From: Paenibacillus polymyxa
Lineage (GTDB): Bacteria; Bacillota; Bacilli; Paenibacillales; Paenibacillaceae
Direction of reading: 5' to 3'
NCBI RefSeq assembly: GCF_018614975.1
Contig: NZ_JAGGNR010000021.1
Span: forward strand, 1 to 64,000
DNA length: 64,000 bases
Of the stretch, positions 1-8,676 are shown in pieces; the first letter of the stretch is position 1, and each line of letters begins with the position of its first letter. The notes under the pieces are model-generated. The model did not search any database. It worked only from the letters and a program-made list of their open reading frames with translations, and was not told the origin of the DNA. The translations under genes were made by a program, and so were the position numbers.

Positions 1-85
1 CTATGAGGGGAGCATATCAGTACGCATACAGTGACCTCTCTTTAACTATTTTAACGGCTATTCTATTTACCGATAAGCAGAACTC

Positions 86-841
86 TTATTGGGCCGTAAC
101 TGCACCATCGATCGGATATACTGCACCATTGATATATGGCGCTTCATCTCCCAGCAGGAAGGAAACCAAATTCGCGATCTCTTCCGGTCTGCCCAGACGT
201 CCGGATGGAATGCTGTCAACAGTTGCCTTGAACACTTCAGGGTTGTCTTTCCCGAACTGAACCACCATCGGTGTCTCAATTGTACCTGGCGCAATCGCGT
301 TTACACGAATGTTGTCCTTGCCATATTCAATCGCAGCTGTACGGGTCAAGCCGACCACGCCATGTTTGGTTGCTGCGTAAGGTGCAACCGCGGGTACACC
401 AACAATACCCGCTGTGGAGGCTGTGTTCACAATGGAACCTCCGCCGGTTTTGAGCATTTCAGTAATTACATACTTTAACCCGTAGAATACACTTCTCAGG
501 TTAATATCAATGATCTGGTCAAACTGCTCAATCGTATGTTCAATCAACTTGATCCCAGGACCCGCAATACCTGCATTATTAAAGAACATGTCGATTCGTC
601 CGAACTCTTCGACTGCTTTTTTCACATAATTCTCAACTTCAGGTGCTTTACTCACATCTGCTTGTACAAAAATCGCTTTACTTCCCAACTTCTCAATCTG
701 CTTAACCGTTTCAAGACCTGTTTCTTTGACAAGATCCACGACAACAATGGATGCACCCTTCTCAGCCAGCTTTAGCGCTGCTGCTTGGCCCAATCCACTT
801 CCTGCTCCAGTGATAATAGCTACTTTTTCTGCGTGACTCAT
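86..841 (-). CDS. SDR-family NAD(P)-dependent oxidoreductase
   Basis: A 251-residue classical short-chain dehydrogenase. The Rossmann motif TGAGSGLG is at residues 11-18, an NNAG motif lies near residue 90, and the catalytic YAATK (Tyr-x3-Lys) is near residue 158, so all active-site elements are present. The family makes soluble cytoplasmic enzymes that interconvert alcohols and ketones; the substrate cannot be read from the sequence. I chose the ATG at 841 because GGAGG lies 8 bases before it; a longer frame from 856 would put that ribosome site inside the gene. It stands alone, separated from the next minus-strand gene by about 316 bases. Confidence 0.9.
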   Translation of the reverse strand: MSHAEKVAIITGAGSGLGQAAALKLAEKGASIVVVDLVKETGLETVKQIEKLGSKAIFVQADVSKAPEVENYVKKAVEEFGRIDMFFNNAGIAGPGIKLIEHTIEQFDQIIDINLRSVFYGLKYVITEMLKTGGGSIVNTASTAGIVGVPAVAPYAATKHGVVGLTRTAAIEYGKDNIRVNAIAPGTIETPMVVQFGKDNPEVFKATVDSIPSGRLGRPEEIANLVSFLLGDEAPYINGAVYPIDGAVTAQ

Positions 842-1157
842 GTTGATCTCCTCCATGTGTGTGTGTCATCTTGTGTTTGGATCGGTGAATACGATATGAA
901 ACGTACGTACATGCAATAATGCAATATGTAGGTCAAAAATGTCATAAAACCTTCCTGACTTTACCTATTCTAATAGACTTTCGACATAAAAACAAATCAT
1001 ATAATATGGATTCATACTATATAACATTTTCAGCATTTCTAATGAAGGAGCACACAACTATAACGTCTTGTTGCATGCTCCTCTTTTACATATACAATAC
1101 TTCTTAAGTCGGGATCTCTACAACTTCAAACGGTGCATATCCACTTATCGAAACACT
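842..1157. other. Intergenic region with one hairpin, no gene
   Basis: About 316 AT-rich bases with no credible reading frame. They contain an imperfect stem-loop at 1046-1082 (AGGAGCA pairing with TGCTCCT, with an inner ACAAC/GTTG). It lies downstream of the poxB-like gene on the minus strand and may act as a weak terminator, although no long U-tract follows it on either strand. The rest should hold the promoter of the SDR gene ending at 86, but I could not identify convincing -35/-10 boxes. Confidence 0.5.
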
Positions 1158-2885
1158 TTAACGCAGTAAATTCGTTTTTGCCAATTCAATAATTTCGTCA
1201 CCGCGTCCATTGAGCACGGCTTTCATCATCCATAAGGTGAATCCTTCCGCCTGTTTGATATCAATCTTCGGAGGTAAAGACAATTCCTGACGGTTCACCA
1301 CCACATCAATCAGTACAGGACCATCATGCTGAAGCGCACGCTGCACAGCACCTTCCAGTTCATCCGGATCCTCAACCCGAATACCTTCCATGCCCATGGC
1401 CTGAGCGACCATCGCAAAGTTGGGATTCACAAGCTCTGTTCCCGATTCCAGGAATCCGGCAGCTTTCATCTCCAGCTCAACAAAACCGAGTGCTCCATTA
1501 TTAAACACCACAACTTTGATCGGCAGATTATGCTGTTTCAGTGTCAACAGATCACCCATCAGCATCGTAATACCACCATCACCCGACAATGAGATGACTT
1601 GTCTGCCCGGATCAGCAATCTGAGCGCCAATTGCCTGTGGCAAAGCGTTTGCCATCGTACCATGACTGAATGAACCAAGCAGCCTGCGATTACGGGACAT
1701 CTCGATATAACGGGCCGCCCATACTGTCGGAGTACCGACATCACAGGTGAAGATGGCATTTTCAGCTGCGGCATCACTAATGACCTTGGTCAGGTACTGC
1801 GGATGGATAGGCTTTTTACCCGGTTTTCCAACGGCCAGCTCGTCCAGATCTTTGCGTACTTTCACATAACGATCCACACTCTTATGCAGATGTTTGTCAT
1901 TGTGTTCTTCTGTCAGATAAGGAAGCAAGGCTTCTATGGTCGCTTTCACATCCCCACATACGCCGTAATCCAGCTTCGTGCGCCGACCCAGATGGGAAGA
2001 CTGAATGTCGACCTGAAGCACAGTCGCATCTTCGGGATAGAATTGACGATATGGGAAATCCGTTCCCAGCATCAATAGTACATCACAGTCCATCATGGCA
2101 TGATAACCGGATGAATACCCAATTAGACCCGTAAGACCCACGGAATAAGGGTTGTCATACTCCAAATATTCCTTCCCTCGTAGCGCAATAACCATGGGGG
2201 ATTTCAAGCGATCACAGAGCTGCATAAGGGGTTCCCGAGCGCCCGCACAGCCTGCACCACACAATAACGTAATTTTTTTGCCTTGATTCAGATACTCCGC
2301 CAGTTTAACGAGTTCAGCCTCAGAAGGATGTACCACGGGGTTGGTTGCGTGATACACATGCTCAGGCACAGGCAGATCCGCTGCTTCAAGTCCTGCTACA
2401 TCCCCCGGCAATACAACGACAGACACACCCGAACGTGCCACTGCTGTCTGAATGGCCATCGTCAAAGAACGCGGCATCTGTTTTGCTGTTGTAATGACTT
2501 CACAATAATCACTACATTCCTGAAACAGATACTCCGGATGGGTCGCCTGAAAATATTCACTGCCAATCTCGTCACTTGGGATATGTGCAGCGATGGCGAG
2601 TACAGGAACACGATTGCGATGACAGTCGTACAGACCGTTAATCAGATGCATATTACCAGGACCACTACTACCTGCGCAGACAGCGATACTTCCACTGACC
2701 TGAGCGTCCGCCCCAGCAGCAAATGCTGCTACTTCTTCATGACGTACATGAATCCATTCTATCTTGCCCGAACGACGGATGGAGTCGAGTACCGCATTCA
2801 AGGAGTCTCCAACAATGCCATATATGCGTTTGATACCAGCGTTCAATAAGGATTCAACCAGAACGTCCGCGACTGTTTTTTTCAT
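1158..2885 (-). CDS. poxB: Pyruvate oxidase-like thiamine-pyrophosphate enzyme (PoxB/YdaP type)
   Basis: A 575-residue protein with the full three-domain architecture of the TPP-dependent acetolactate synthase/pyruvate oxidase superfamily. The N-terminal pyrimidine-binding domain carries the RHEE catalytic glutamate near residue 50. The central domain has the FAD-side sequence. The C-terminal domain carries the TPP/Mg motif SGDGG...NN around residues 430-460. The N-terminal GIVGDSLNAVLDSIRRSG and the overall length match PoxB/YdaP pyruvate oxidases, which decarboxylate pyruvate to acetate and pass electrons to quinone. Acetolactate synthase is less likely, given the PoxB-like N-terminus and the absence of a regulatory subunit gene. 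A hairpin at 3058-3083 ends the upstream gene, so this one probably has its own promoter. Confidence 0.85.
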   Translation of the reverse strand: MKKTVADVLVESLLNAGIKRIYGIVGDSLNAVLDSIRRSGKIEWIHVRHEEVAAFAAGADAQVSGSIAVCAGSSGPGNMHLINGLYDCHRNRVPVLAIAAHIPSDEIGSEYFQATHPEYLFQECSDYCEVITTAKQMPRSLTMAIQTAVARSGVSVVVLPGDVAGLEAADLPVPEHVYHATNPVVHPSEAELVKLAEYLNQGKKITLLCGAGCAGAREPLMQLCDRLKSPMVIALRGKEYLEYDNPYSVGLTGLIGYSSGYHAMMDCDVLLMLGTDFPYRQFYPEDATVLQVDIQSSHLGRRTKLDYGVCGDVKATIEALLPYLTEEHNDKHLHKSVDRYVKVRKDLDELAVGKPGKKPIHPQYLTKVISDAAAENAIFTCDVGTPTVWAARYIEMSRNRRLLGSFSHGTMANALPQAIGAQIADPGRQVISLSGDGGITMLMGDLLTLKQHNLPIKVVVFNNGALGFVELEMKAAGFLESGTELVNPNFAMVAQAMGMEGIRVEDPDELEGAVQRALQHDGPVLIDVVVNRQELSLPPKIDIKQAEGFTLWMMKAVLNGRGDEIIELAKTNLLR

Positions 2886-3057
2886 AATAGATGTGTCTCC
2901 TTTAATTGCTCATTTTGATTATGTTTCCACTCTGTTAATATACCTATTCTTATACCCCAATCTGCTGAAACTCGAACCAACTCATATGTATGTCTGGATA
3001 TATCAAACAAAAATCTGCCCCTTGAACCATTTTTTCATTGTTAGCAAAATGCCAAAA

Positions 3058-3083
3058 ATCCGCTTGTCGAATGACAAACGGAT
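3058..3083 (-). terminator. Rho-independent terminator after the SDR gene at 3137
   Basis: The arms ATCCGCTTGTC (3058-3068) and GACAAACGGAT (3073-3083) form a stem with one mismatch. On the minus strand it is followed by a short run of U, as expected for transcripts leaving the SDR gene. Confidence 0.7.
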
Positions 3084-3136
3084 TGCGGTTACACTCAGTA
3101 TATTCATTTTTAAGTGAATTCCTGAATCCAAATCAG

Positions 3137-3898
3137 CTAGATAGCAGGCATCACATTGCCACCACTTACCGGGATATAGGCACCTGTGATAAATGAGGAC
3201 AGATCCGAAGCGAGAAAAGCTACCGCATTGGCGATTTCCTGATCTTCACCCCTGCGCTTCAGCGGCACGGTACGCGTATATGCCTCATCATGTCCAGGCT
3301 CACTGGAACGATCACGTTCACTAATTGTCCATCCAGGTGCAACCTGGTTTACAGTAATCTGATACTCGCCAACCTCCTTGGCAAGCACGCGATATACACC
3401 GTCCATTCCACGCTTACCAGCAGTGTAGGCCGATTGGTGAGCGAAATTTTGCATCGCACATTCCGTATTGATACCAACGAACCGACCAGCTCTGATATCT
3501 TGCATATGTGGAATGAAAGCTTTGGCAAGATACACACTCTGCATGACACAGGATTCAAACTGGCTCAAGTAATCTTCAGGAGACTGTTCCAACACCGTTG
3601 TCCACTCATATTGAATGACCGCATTGGCAACAACGATATCCACTCCGCCAAGGACAGACTGAATATCATCACGCATCCGAAATGCCGTATCCTGCTTTGT
3701 AATATCTCCTTGTACAATTACAGCCTTACGACCGAGTGCTTCAATCTCGCCTTGAAGCTCCCGAGCCTTGGTATCATTATTTATGTAATGTAGAGCCAGA
3801 TTGGCGCCACAGGCTGCCAAAGTACGGGCGATGACTCTCCCCAATTGTCCGGTTGCGCCTGTAACCAGAGCCGTTTTTCCTGAGAGATCCAATTGCAT
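3137..3898 (-). CDS. SDR-family oxidoreductase (FabG-like)
   Basis: A 253-residue short-chain dehydrogenase. It has TGATGQLG at the N-terminus (residues 13-20), a variant NAV where most members have NAG, and YTAGKRG as the catalytic Tyr-x3-Lys, followed by the usual VNQVAPGWT segment. The C-terminal ITGAYIPVSGGNVMPAI is the standard end of FabG-like enzymes. It probably reduces a carbonyl compound with NAD(P)H; the substrate is unknown. The ATG at 3898 is preceded by AAGGAGG at a slightly long spacing (11 bases). A LacI-type palindrome lies about 40 bases upstream, at 3938-3953, so the gene may answer to sugar availability. Confidence 0.87.
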   Translation of the reverse strand: MQLDLSGKTALVTGATGQLGRVIARTLAACGANLALHYINNDTKARELQGEIEALGRKAVIVQGDITKQDTAFRMRDDIQSVLGGVDIVVANAVIQYEWTTVLEQSPEDYLSQFESCVMQSVYLAKAFIPHMQDIRAGRFVGINTECAMQNFAHQSAYTAGKRGMDGVYRVLAKEVGEYQITVNQVAPGWTISERDRSSEPGHDEAYTRTVPLKRRGEDQEIANAVAFLASDLSSFITGAYIPVSGGNVMPAI

Positions 3899-3937
3899 AA
3901 CAGCGAAAACCTCCTTGAATTCATTTGGTCGAAATGG

Positions 3938-3953
3938 TCGAAAACGATTTCGA
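3938..3953. promoter_or_regulatory. LacI/cre-like operator palindrome
   Basis: TCGAAA-ACGA-TTTCGA is symmetric at 12 of 16 positions with a CG step near its centre, the shape of LacI-family or CcpA operators. Against the cre consensus TGWAANCGNTNWCA it differs only at the two outermost positions. It lies just upstream of the SDR gene starting at 3898. Whether CcpA or a dedicated LacI-type protein binds it cannot be told. Confidence 0.45.
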
Positions 3954-4056
3954 AAATATGTTATTTTTGTTCATTAATTACGTGTTATTCAGAGAGATAT
4001 ACAGCATTGTTCAATGCTGTAAATGGTAGTTCAAATTTCTTCATTATATGTGGAGA

Positions 4057-4365
4057 CTATGAATTATTATGTTGAATAAGATCGATTTCCTGGAAGCGAC
4101 TGACTTCCTTTTCCCAACGCTCTTCTACATACTGACGGTGAACCGGGTGATTGTTGTATGCATCATACGAAGCCTGATCCGCAAAGACCATCGAGAAGCT
4201 GTAGTCAAACTCATTCTTCTCACTTACCTGTCTCAGAACCTGAAACTGCTCTACCCCAGGAATGACAGCCAGTGCATCCGAACTTTCCTTCAAAAATACT
4301 TCGGCCTCCGGTGTATCTTTACCTGCGTAAAGTGTAAACGTTACCATATGTGTGATGCTGTTCAT
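4057..4365 (-). CDS. Dabb-family (stress-responsive A/B barrel) protein
   Basis: A 102-residue protein starting MNSITHMVTFTL, with the HxV opening strand, the central SFSMVFADQASYDAY and the C-terminal HPVHRQYVEE found in Dabb (Stress_responsive A/B barrel, Pfam PF07876) proteins. These are small dimeric ferredoxin-like folds of mostly unknown substrate. The ATG at 4365 follows a clear GGAGGA; the frame stays open upstream to 4434, but that part has no family resemblance. It is monocistronic as far as I can see. Confidence 0.8.
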   Translation of the reverse strand: MNSITHMVTFTLYAGKDTPEAEVFLKESSDALAVIPGVEQFQVLRQVSEKNEFDYSFSMVFADQASYDAYNNHPVHRQYVEERWEKEVSRFQEIDLIQHNNS

Positions 4366-4439
4366 CTCTATTTCCTCCTCCAATATGTTCGTACTCTGTT
4401 TCCTAGTGTACATCCGAATGTATTGTAAGCGCAATAATT

Positions 4440-4490
4440 GGTTGAATTAAGATGACAGAACATCCCTCCGATCGCTGTTATCCCCCTAAA
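4440..4490. repeat. Remnant of dispersed repeat family 2
   Basis: About 50 bases sharing the TTGAATTAA end and the GATGACAGAAC...CGATCGCTGTTATCCCC core with the larger copies at 16181-16351, 46953-47042 and 51413-51641. The right half is missing. It lies between the Dabb gene and the L31 terminator. Confidence 0.6.
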
Positions 4491-4500
4491 TATGTACACA

Positions 4501-4532
4501 AAAAAACCTCAGGACAAATCCCGAGGTTTTTT
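4501..4532. terminator. Terminator of the L31 gene
   Basis: A perfect 10-base stem, AAAAAACCTC at 4501-4510 with its complement at 4523-4532, with A/T runs on both sides. It sits 18 bases after the rpmE2 stop codon and could work in both directions. Confidence 0.85.
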
Positions 4533-4550
4533 TCTAATGTAAGGACAAAC

Positions 4551-4802
4551 TTATTTGTTGATGTTGTATTTACGGTTAAATTTATCAACACGGCCACCGA
4601 TATCCACGTTTCTTTGTTTACCAGTGAAGAACGGGTGGGATGCGGAACTAGTGTCCACACGGATTACTGGGTAAGAGTTACCGTCTTCCCATTCCATAGT
4701 TTCGTTAGAGAACTTCGTGGAAGAACTCAGGAATTTGAAATCAGCACTTGCATCGTAAAAAATTACGAGTTGTGTCTTTGGATGGATGTCAACTTTTGGC
4801 AT
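4551..4802 (-). CDS. rpmE2: 50S ribosomal protein L31 type B
   Basis: An 83-residue protein starting MPKVDIHPKTQLVIFYDASAD and containing SSSASHPFFTGKQ-type sequence typical of L31 type B (RpmE2/YtiA). It contains no cysteine, so it is the zinc-free form that replaces the zinc-binding L31 when zinc is scarce (known from Bacillus subtilis). AAAGGAG precedes the ATG at 4802. In B. subtilis the gene is repressed by Zur. Here I see no TCGTAAT-type Zur box in the 140 bases upstream, unlike the zinc genes at 20-23.5 kb, so Zur control of this copy is not supported. Confidence 0.93.
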   Translation of the reverse strand: MPKVDIHPKTQLVIFYDASADFKFLSSSTKFSNETMEWEDGNSYPVIRVDTSSASHPFFTGKQRNVDIGGRVDKFNRKYNINK

Positions 4803-4946
4803 AATCTATTTACACTCCTTTAATATGGGTACTTCTTTAGAATCAAACTACATTTTATTATACTCTTTTTTTGGACAAAGTACCAGCAGGTTTTGAGGAA
4901 TAGCTAAAAAAAATATGATATCTGTGATTTTGCACCTAATCAGGTG

Positions 4947-5213
4947 TCACGCCGTCCCTTTCTCCAGTACATTCAACATGTACTCCAAAGCCTCCAGTTC
5001 ATCCCTGCCTCTTGTCTGTAATCTGACAACACTACCATATCGAATGGGTAGTAACGCCATGCCAAGCAGGCTTTTGACATCTACACGATGCTCATGCTCA
5101 GACTCCATATACGACAAAATAATATCCGAGGAAAAACGCGACGCTTGAGAAGATACCGACATCAGATCATCCCGATGAAAATCAGCGTGTATCATAAATT
5201 CATGTACTCTCAC
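4947..5213 (-). CDS. HPr-like phosphocarrier-family protein with altered active site
   Basis: An 88-residue protein that aligns over its whole length with HPr of the sugar phosphotransferase system. QASRFSSDIILSY matches helix 1/strand 2, VDVKSLLGMALL matches the regulatory-serine helix, and the C-terminus ends in the usual amphipathic helix. His13 aligns with the catalytic His15 and Ser48 with the regulatory Ser46. However, the HARP signature reads HRDD, so the arginine and proline that follow the histidine in true HPr are lost. It probably no longer works as a general phosphocarrier; a regulatory role like that of Crh is possible. The start is GTG at 5213 behind GAAGG. No other PTS gene is nearby. 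Confidence 0.75.
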   Translation of the reverse strand: MRVHEFMIHADFHRDDLMSVSSQASRFSSDIILSYMESEHEHRVDVKSLLGMALLPIRYGSVVRLQTRGRDELEALEYMLNVLEKGTA

Positions 5214-5342
5214 AACCTTCAGTTCCTTTCGCTAAGTACTTATTCACCAATATGGTGTGTATCCATTTATATATTAAAATCTTCATGAATTATACCATGT
5301 TATGGGAGCTTGACCCATAATTTTTCGCAAAAAAAACAAAAA

Positions 5343-5369
5343 AAAGAGTCCTGAATTGCCGGACTCTTT
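5343..5369 (-). terminator. Terminator of the polyol dehydrogenase gene
   Basis: A perfect 9-base stem (AAAGAGTCC at 5343-5351, complement at 5361-5369). On the minus strand a long U-rich tract follows it. It lies 11 bases after the stop of the dehydrogenase gene. Confidence 0.85.
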
Positions 5370-5379
5370 CAAGCTGCTC

Positions 5380-6447
5380 TTATCTGCCGTTCGGATATAC
5401 CATGACCTTCAGACTGCCGCTCTTATTGTGTAATGCACGCTCCATCGCTTGCTGTGTCTCTTCGAGTGAATAACGATCTGTAATCAGGGACATTACGTCA
5501 TGCTGGCCGGAGCTCAGGAACTCAATTCCTGCCGGATACGTGTTGGCATAACGGAATATGCCATAGATATCAACTTCATTGTCCGCGATAAATGGAATAT
5601 TGAGTGCGATCTCGTCCTGTGCAGGCAGGCCCACAATCGCAAGTTTGCCTCCACGTCGAAGTGAATACAGAGCGGATTGTAGCGCCTTCGGATTGCCCGC
5701 TGTTTCCCATGCGGTATCGACACCTACACCACCTGTTAACTCGCGAATCACAGCCAGCGCATCTTCATTCCGCACATTAATGGTATGAGTGGCACCCATG
5801 CGGCGAGCTGCTTCCAGTCTAACTTCCTCCAGATCCGTTACAATGATCTTCTCTACACCGAAAGATTTGGCAGCAGCCACAGCCATGAGTCCGACGGGAC
5901 CCATGCCCATAATCGCCAGGGTTGTACCCGGAGCCAACTTGCTGCGGCGTGCAGCGTGAATGCCAACAGAGAATGGCTCATTCATAGCTGCTTCCTCATA
6001 AGACAGATGATCCGGAATTGGGAATACCATATCTTCACGCATCACCATGTATTGTACAAATGCCCCATCCACCGGAGGGGTCGCCAGAAATTGTACATCC
6101 GGACACAGGTTATAGCGACCTTCCTTACATGCCGTGCAGCGTCCGCAAGTCACCCCAGGCTCAATAGCAACCCGATCCCCTGTTTTCAGACGTGATACGT
6201 TCGAGCCAACAGCAGCAATGATCCCCGCACACTCATGACCCAGAATGATCGGTTTCTCCACCACAAATCTGCCAATGCGTCCATGTTCAAAATAATGCAC
6301 ATCCGAGCCGCACACCCCGACAGCCATCACCTGGATTAACACCTCATCCGCTGACGGTTGCGGAACGGGTTGTTCCTCAATAATGATGTGTCCTGGTTCT
6401 GCCATGACAGCAGCTTTCATGGTCTCGGGCAGTTGATGTTGTCCCAT
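5380..6447 (-). CDS. Zinc-dependent polyol (sorbitol/xylitol-type) dehydrogenase
   Basis: A 355-residue medium-chain dehydrogenase. The catalytic-zinc motifs VCGSDVHYFEHG and GHECAG are near the N-terminus. The structural-zinc cysteines are in TCGRCTACKEGRYNLC, and the NAD-binding GMGPVG is at mid-length. The HYFEHG segment is typical of sorbitol/xylitol dehydrogenases, which oxidise the polyol to a ketose with NAD. The ATG at 6447 has GAGGAG upstream; the frame also runs to 6474 but without a ribosome site. Its neighbours are the alpha-glucuronidase and beta-xylosidase genes on the same strand, so a role in pentose metabolism is plausible but unproven. Confidence 0.85.
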   Translation of the reverse strand: MGQHQLPETMKAAVMAEPGHIIIEEQPVPQPSADEVLIQVMAVGVCGSDVHYFEHGRIGRFVVEKPIILGHECAGIIAAVGSNVSRLKTGDRVAIEPGVTCGRCTACKEGRYNLCPDVQFLATPPVDGAFVQYMVMREDMVFPIPDHLSYEEAAMNEPFSVGIHAARRSKLAPGTTLAIMGMGPVGLMAVAAAKSFGVEKIIVTDLEEVRLEAARRMGATHTINVRNEDALAVIRELTGGVGVDTAWETAGNPKALQSALYSLRRGGKLAIVGLPAQDEIALNIPFIADNEVDIYGIFRYANTYPAGIEFLSSGQHDVMSLITDRYSLEETQQAMERALHNKSGSLKVMVYPNGR

Positions 6448-6528
6448 ACGGTTCTCCTCCTCATGTATGTCCATGCTGTCTATTCTACATCAAAGAAAAC
6501 AGGGTATCTTCTTTTTTCACATCACCAA

Positions 6529-8676
6529 TTAATAGATTGTTCGACCTTGTTCATCTGCAATGCCGCTTTTACGATAGAAGTACGTATTGATCATGTCCCG
6601 CCATTCCTTCGCATGTTCGGCCTGGTTGTCCTGTAATGAAGCAACTTTACTGAAAATGACCGGGTCGATTTTGCCCTCCAACCCTCTCCATGTCTCGGCT
6701 AATGCCTCCGCCTGCGCAACACCTTCAAAGTGTGTATCATAAATATGCTGAATGACCGTTTTACCCGAATGCAGAACATGGGTGTACGGCACGTGATGGA
6801 AAAATAAGATCAGCTCATCCGGACAGGTATCTACGGACTCATAGCGATCAGCATTCTCAGGGTGATACTGTGAAGTGTATCCTGTACCGCTCTTCACGGT
6901 TCGATCTACACCAATGCCATGACAATCGGCAAAGTGATACGTTCCCCATTTGGAATACTCGTATCCATCTACATTCGGTCCGTAATGATGTTCCGGGTTA
7001 ACCATCCAGCCTACACCGAGAGGCGCCGTATAATGCTCATAGATATCTAGTGAAGTCAAAAGCATGCCCGTAACCTGCCGCACAACTTCGTCTTCATGTC
7101 CAAATGTGAGTCTCACCCACTCATCGGCAATCTCTTCCGCGGACAGCTCCGGGTTCCACGCAAGTCTTCCATATCCATATAGATTCGCCTGCGCGAGGGG
7201 ATGTCCTGTCCAACAGGCATCTGCACCAATATTGGATACTGCGGCGAAGCCACTGTATGGTCGTTTATACAGAGAACCGTCCGCGATTCGCTTGATCTCT
7301 GAACCTTCGCCTTTGGCGTATGTGTCAAAGTCCAATACTTCTTTCCACTGGGGAACCAGATAACAGAGATGACGTTGTTGCCCGGTATACTCCTGTGTAA
7401 TCTGAAATTCAATCACCTGATTTGTATTTTCCATGGCGCCGAACAGCGGGGATACCGCCTCTCTCACCTGAAAGTCCATCGGCCCGTTTTTGATCTGCAA
7501 AATGACATTTTCGGCAAATCGTCCGTCCAGCGGCGTAAAGTGGTCATAGGCTGCCCGCGCACGGTCTGTGGAGCGATCCCGCCAGTCCTGCTTGCAGTTA
7601 TAAACGAAGCAACGCCAGATGACCAATCCACCGAATGGCCGAAGAGCTTCAGCTAGCATGTTTGCACCATCGGCATGATCACGGTTATACGTGAATGGTC
7701 CCGGACGATTCTCGGAGTCTGCCTTGATCAGGTAACCGCCAAAATCCGGAATCGCTGCGTACACCTTGGCCGTTTGAATGTTCCACCATTCCCGTACCTG
7801 CGCATCCAGCGGATCAGCCGTACGCAATCCACCAATCTCAATTGGACTTGCGTAGTTTGCGCTAAGGAACAATCGAATGCCATACGCTCTGAATTCAGCG
7901 GCAACCTTCGCCACATCACTAAGATAACGTTCCGTCAGAAACAGACTCTCACGGCGGTGTACATTGACGTTGTTGATCGATATAGCATTGATTCCAGTGG
8001 AAGCGAGCAAACGTGCGTAATCCCGGATGCGTCCCAAGTCCAGCGTGAATTCCCCGTTATCATAGAAAATGGATTCTCCTGCGTAACCACGCTCAATGCT
8101 GCCGTCCACGTTATCCCACTGATTAATCATTCGTAGTGCATTGGTAGGCTGCTCTGTAATGAAGCTCCACTTATTCACAGCGTCATCGGCCTCACTTGCA
8201 CTTCCTTGATCCATTGTCAGCTCTCGAAGCAGATGGAATGCGCCATAGAGCACACCTTGGGGGGTCTCTGATCCAATGACCAGTACACCCTCGGTCTCGT
8301 TCTCACGAATGATGTATCCTTCCCCTTGAACCGTTGAACGCTCTGTCTCGCTGAACAACCCAGCCACGGAATCGCTCCCTGTCCAAGTGCCGATTCGTAT
8401 TGCGGGAGCAGAAGCATGGTTGTCCCGTTCACTTGCCTGGGCATCAGACAGATGAATGACCGACGGTTTCACGCCATATAATCTCTCTAGTCCCCGTGAA
8501 AGTTCGGTCAGAGCTGTTGTGATTACTCCATGGTTCTCTTCCACCAATATCAGCTTGCTCCAAGCAGGAGCCGTCTTTTGGGCAATTCCATTTGCTCTCG
8601 GCAATTCAGAGTGATATCCCAGCCACGCATCATACTGCGGACCTGACAAGGCGGATTGAACGACGGATTGGCTCAT
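6529..8676 (-). CDS. aguA: Alpha-glucuronidase, GH67
   Basis: A 715-residue cytoplasmic enzyme (no signal peptide) matching GH67 alpha-glucuronidases in length and in conserved blocks, including GINAISINNVNV, GGYLIKADSENRPGP (the acid-catalyst region), and the C-terminal YHFADCHGIGVDRT. It removes 4-O-methyl-glucuronic acid from the end of xylooligosaccharides. Its ATG overlaps the stop of the GH52 beta-xylosidase gene (ATGA), and AAGGAGG lies inside the upstream gene, so the two are translationally coupled. The released glucuronate could feed the uxuA-uxuB genes at 14.2-16.2 kb; the glucuronate isomerase needed in between is not in this window. Confidence 0.95.
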   Translation of the reverse strand: MSQSVVQSALSGPQYDAWLGYHSELPRANGIAQKTAPAWSKLILVEENHGVITTALTELSRGLERLYGVKPSVIHLSDAQASERDNHASAPAIRIGTWTGSDSVAGLFSETERSTVQGEGYIIRENETEGVLVIGSETPQGVLYGAFHLLRELTMDQGSASEADDAVNKWSFITEQPTNALRMINQWDNVDGSIERGYAGESIFYDNGEFTLDLGRIRDYARLLASTGINAISINNVNVHRRESLFLTERYLSDVAKVAAEFRAYGIRLFLSANYASPIEIGGLRTADPLDAQVREWWNIQTAKVYAAIPDFGGYLIKADSENRPGPFTYNRDHADGANMLAEALRPFGGLVIWRCFVYNCKQDWRDRSTDRARAAYDHFTPLDGRFAENVILQIKNGPMDFQVREAVSPLFGAMENTNQVIEFQITQEYTGQQRHLCYLVPQWKEVLDFDTYAKGEGSEIKRIADGSLYKRPYSGFAAVSNIGADACWTGHPLAQANLYGYGRLAWNPELSAEEIADEWVRLTFGHEDEVVRQVTGMLLTSLDIYEHYTAPLGVGWMVNPEHHYGPNVDGYEYSKWGTYHFADCHGIGVDRTVKSGTGYTSQYHPENADRYESVDTCPDELILFFHHVPYTHVLHSGKTVIQHIYDTHFEGVAQAEALAETWRGLEGKIDPVIFSKVASLQDNQAEHAKEWRDMINTYFYRKSGIADEQGRTIY

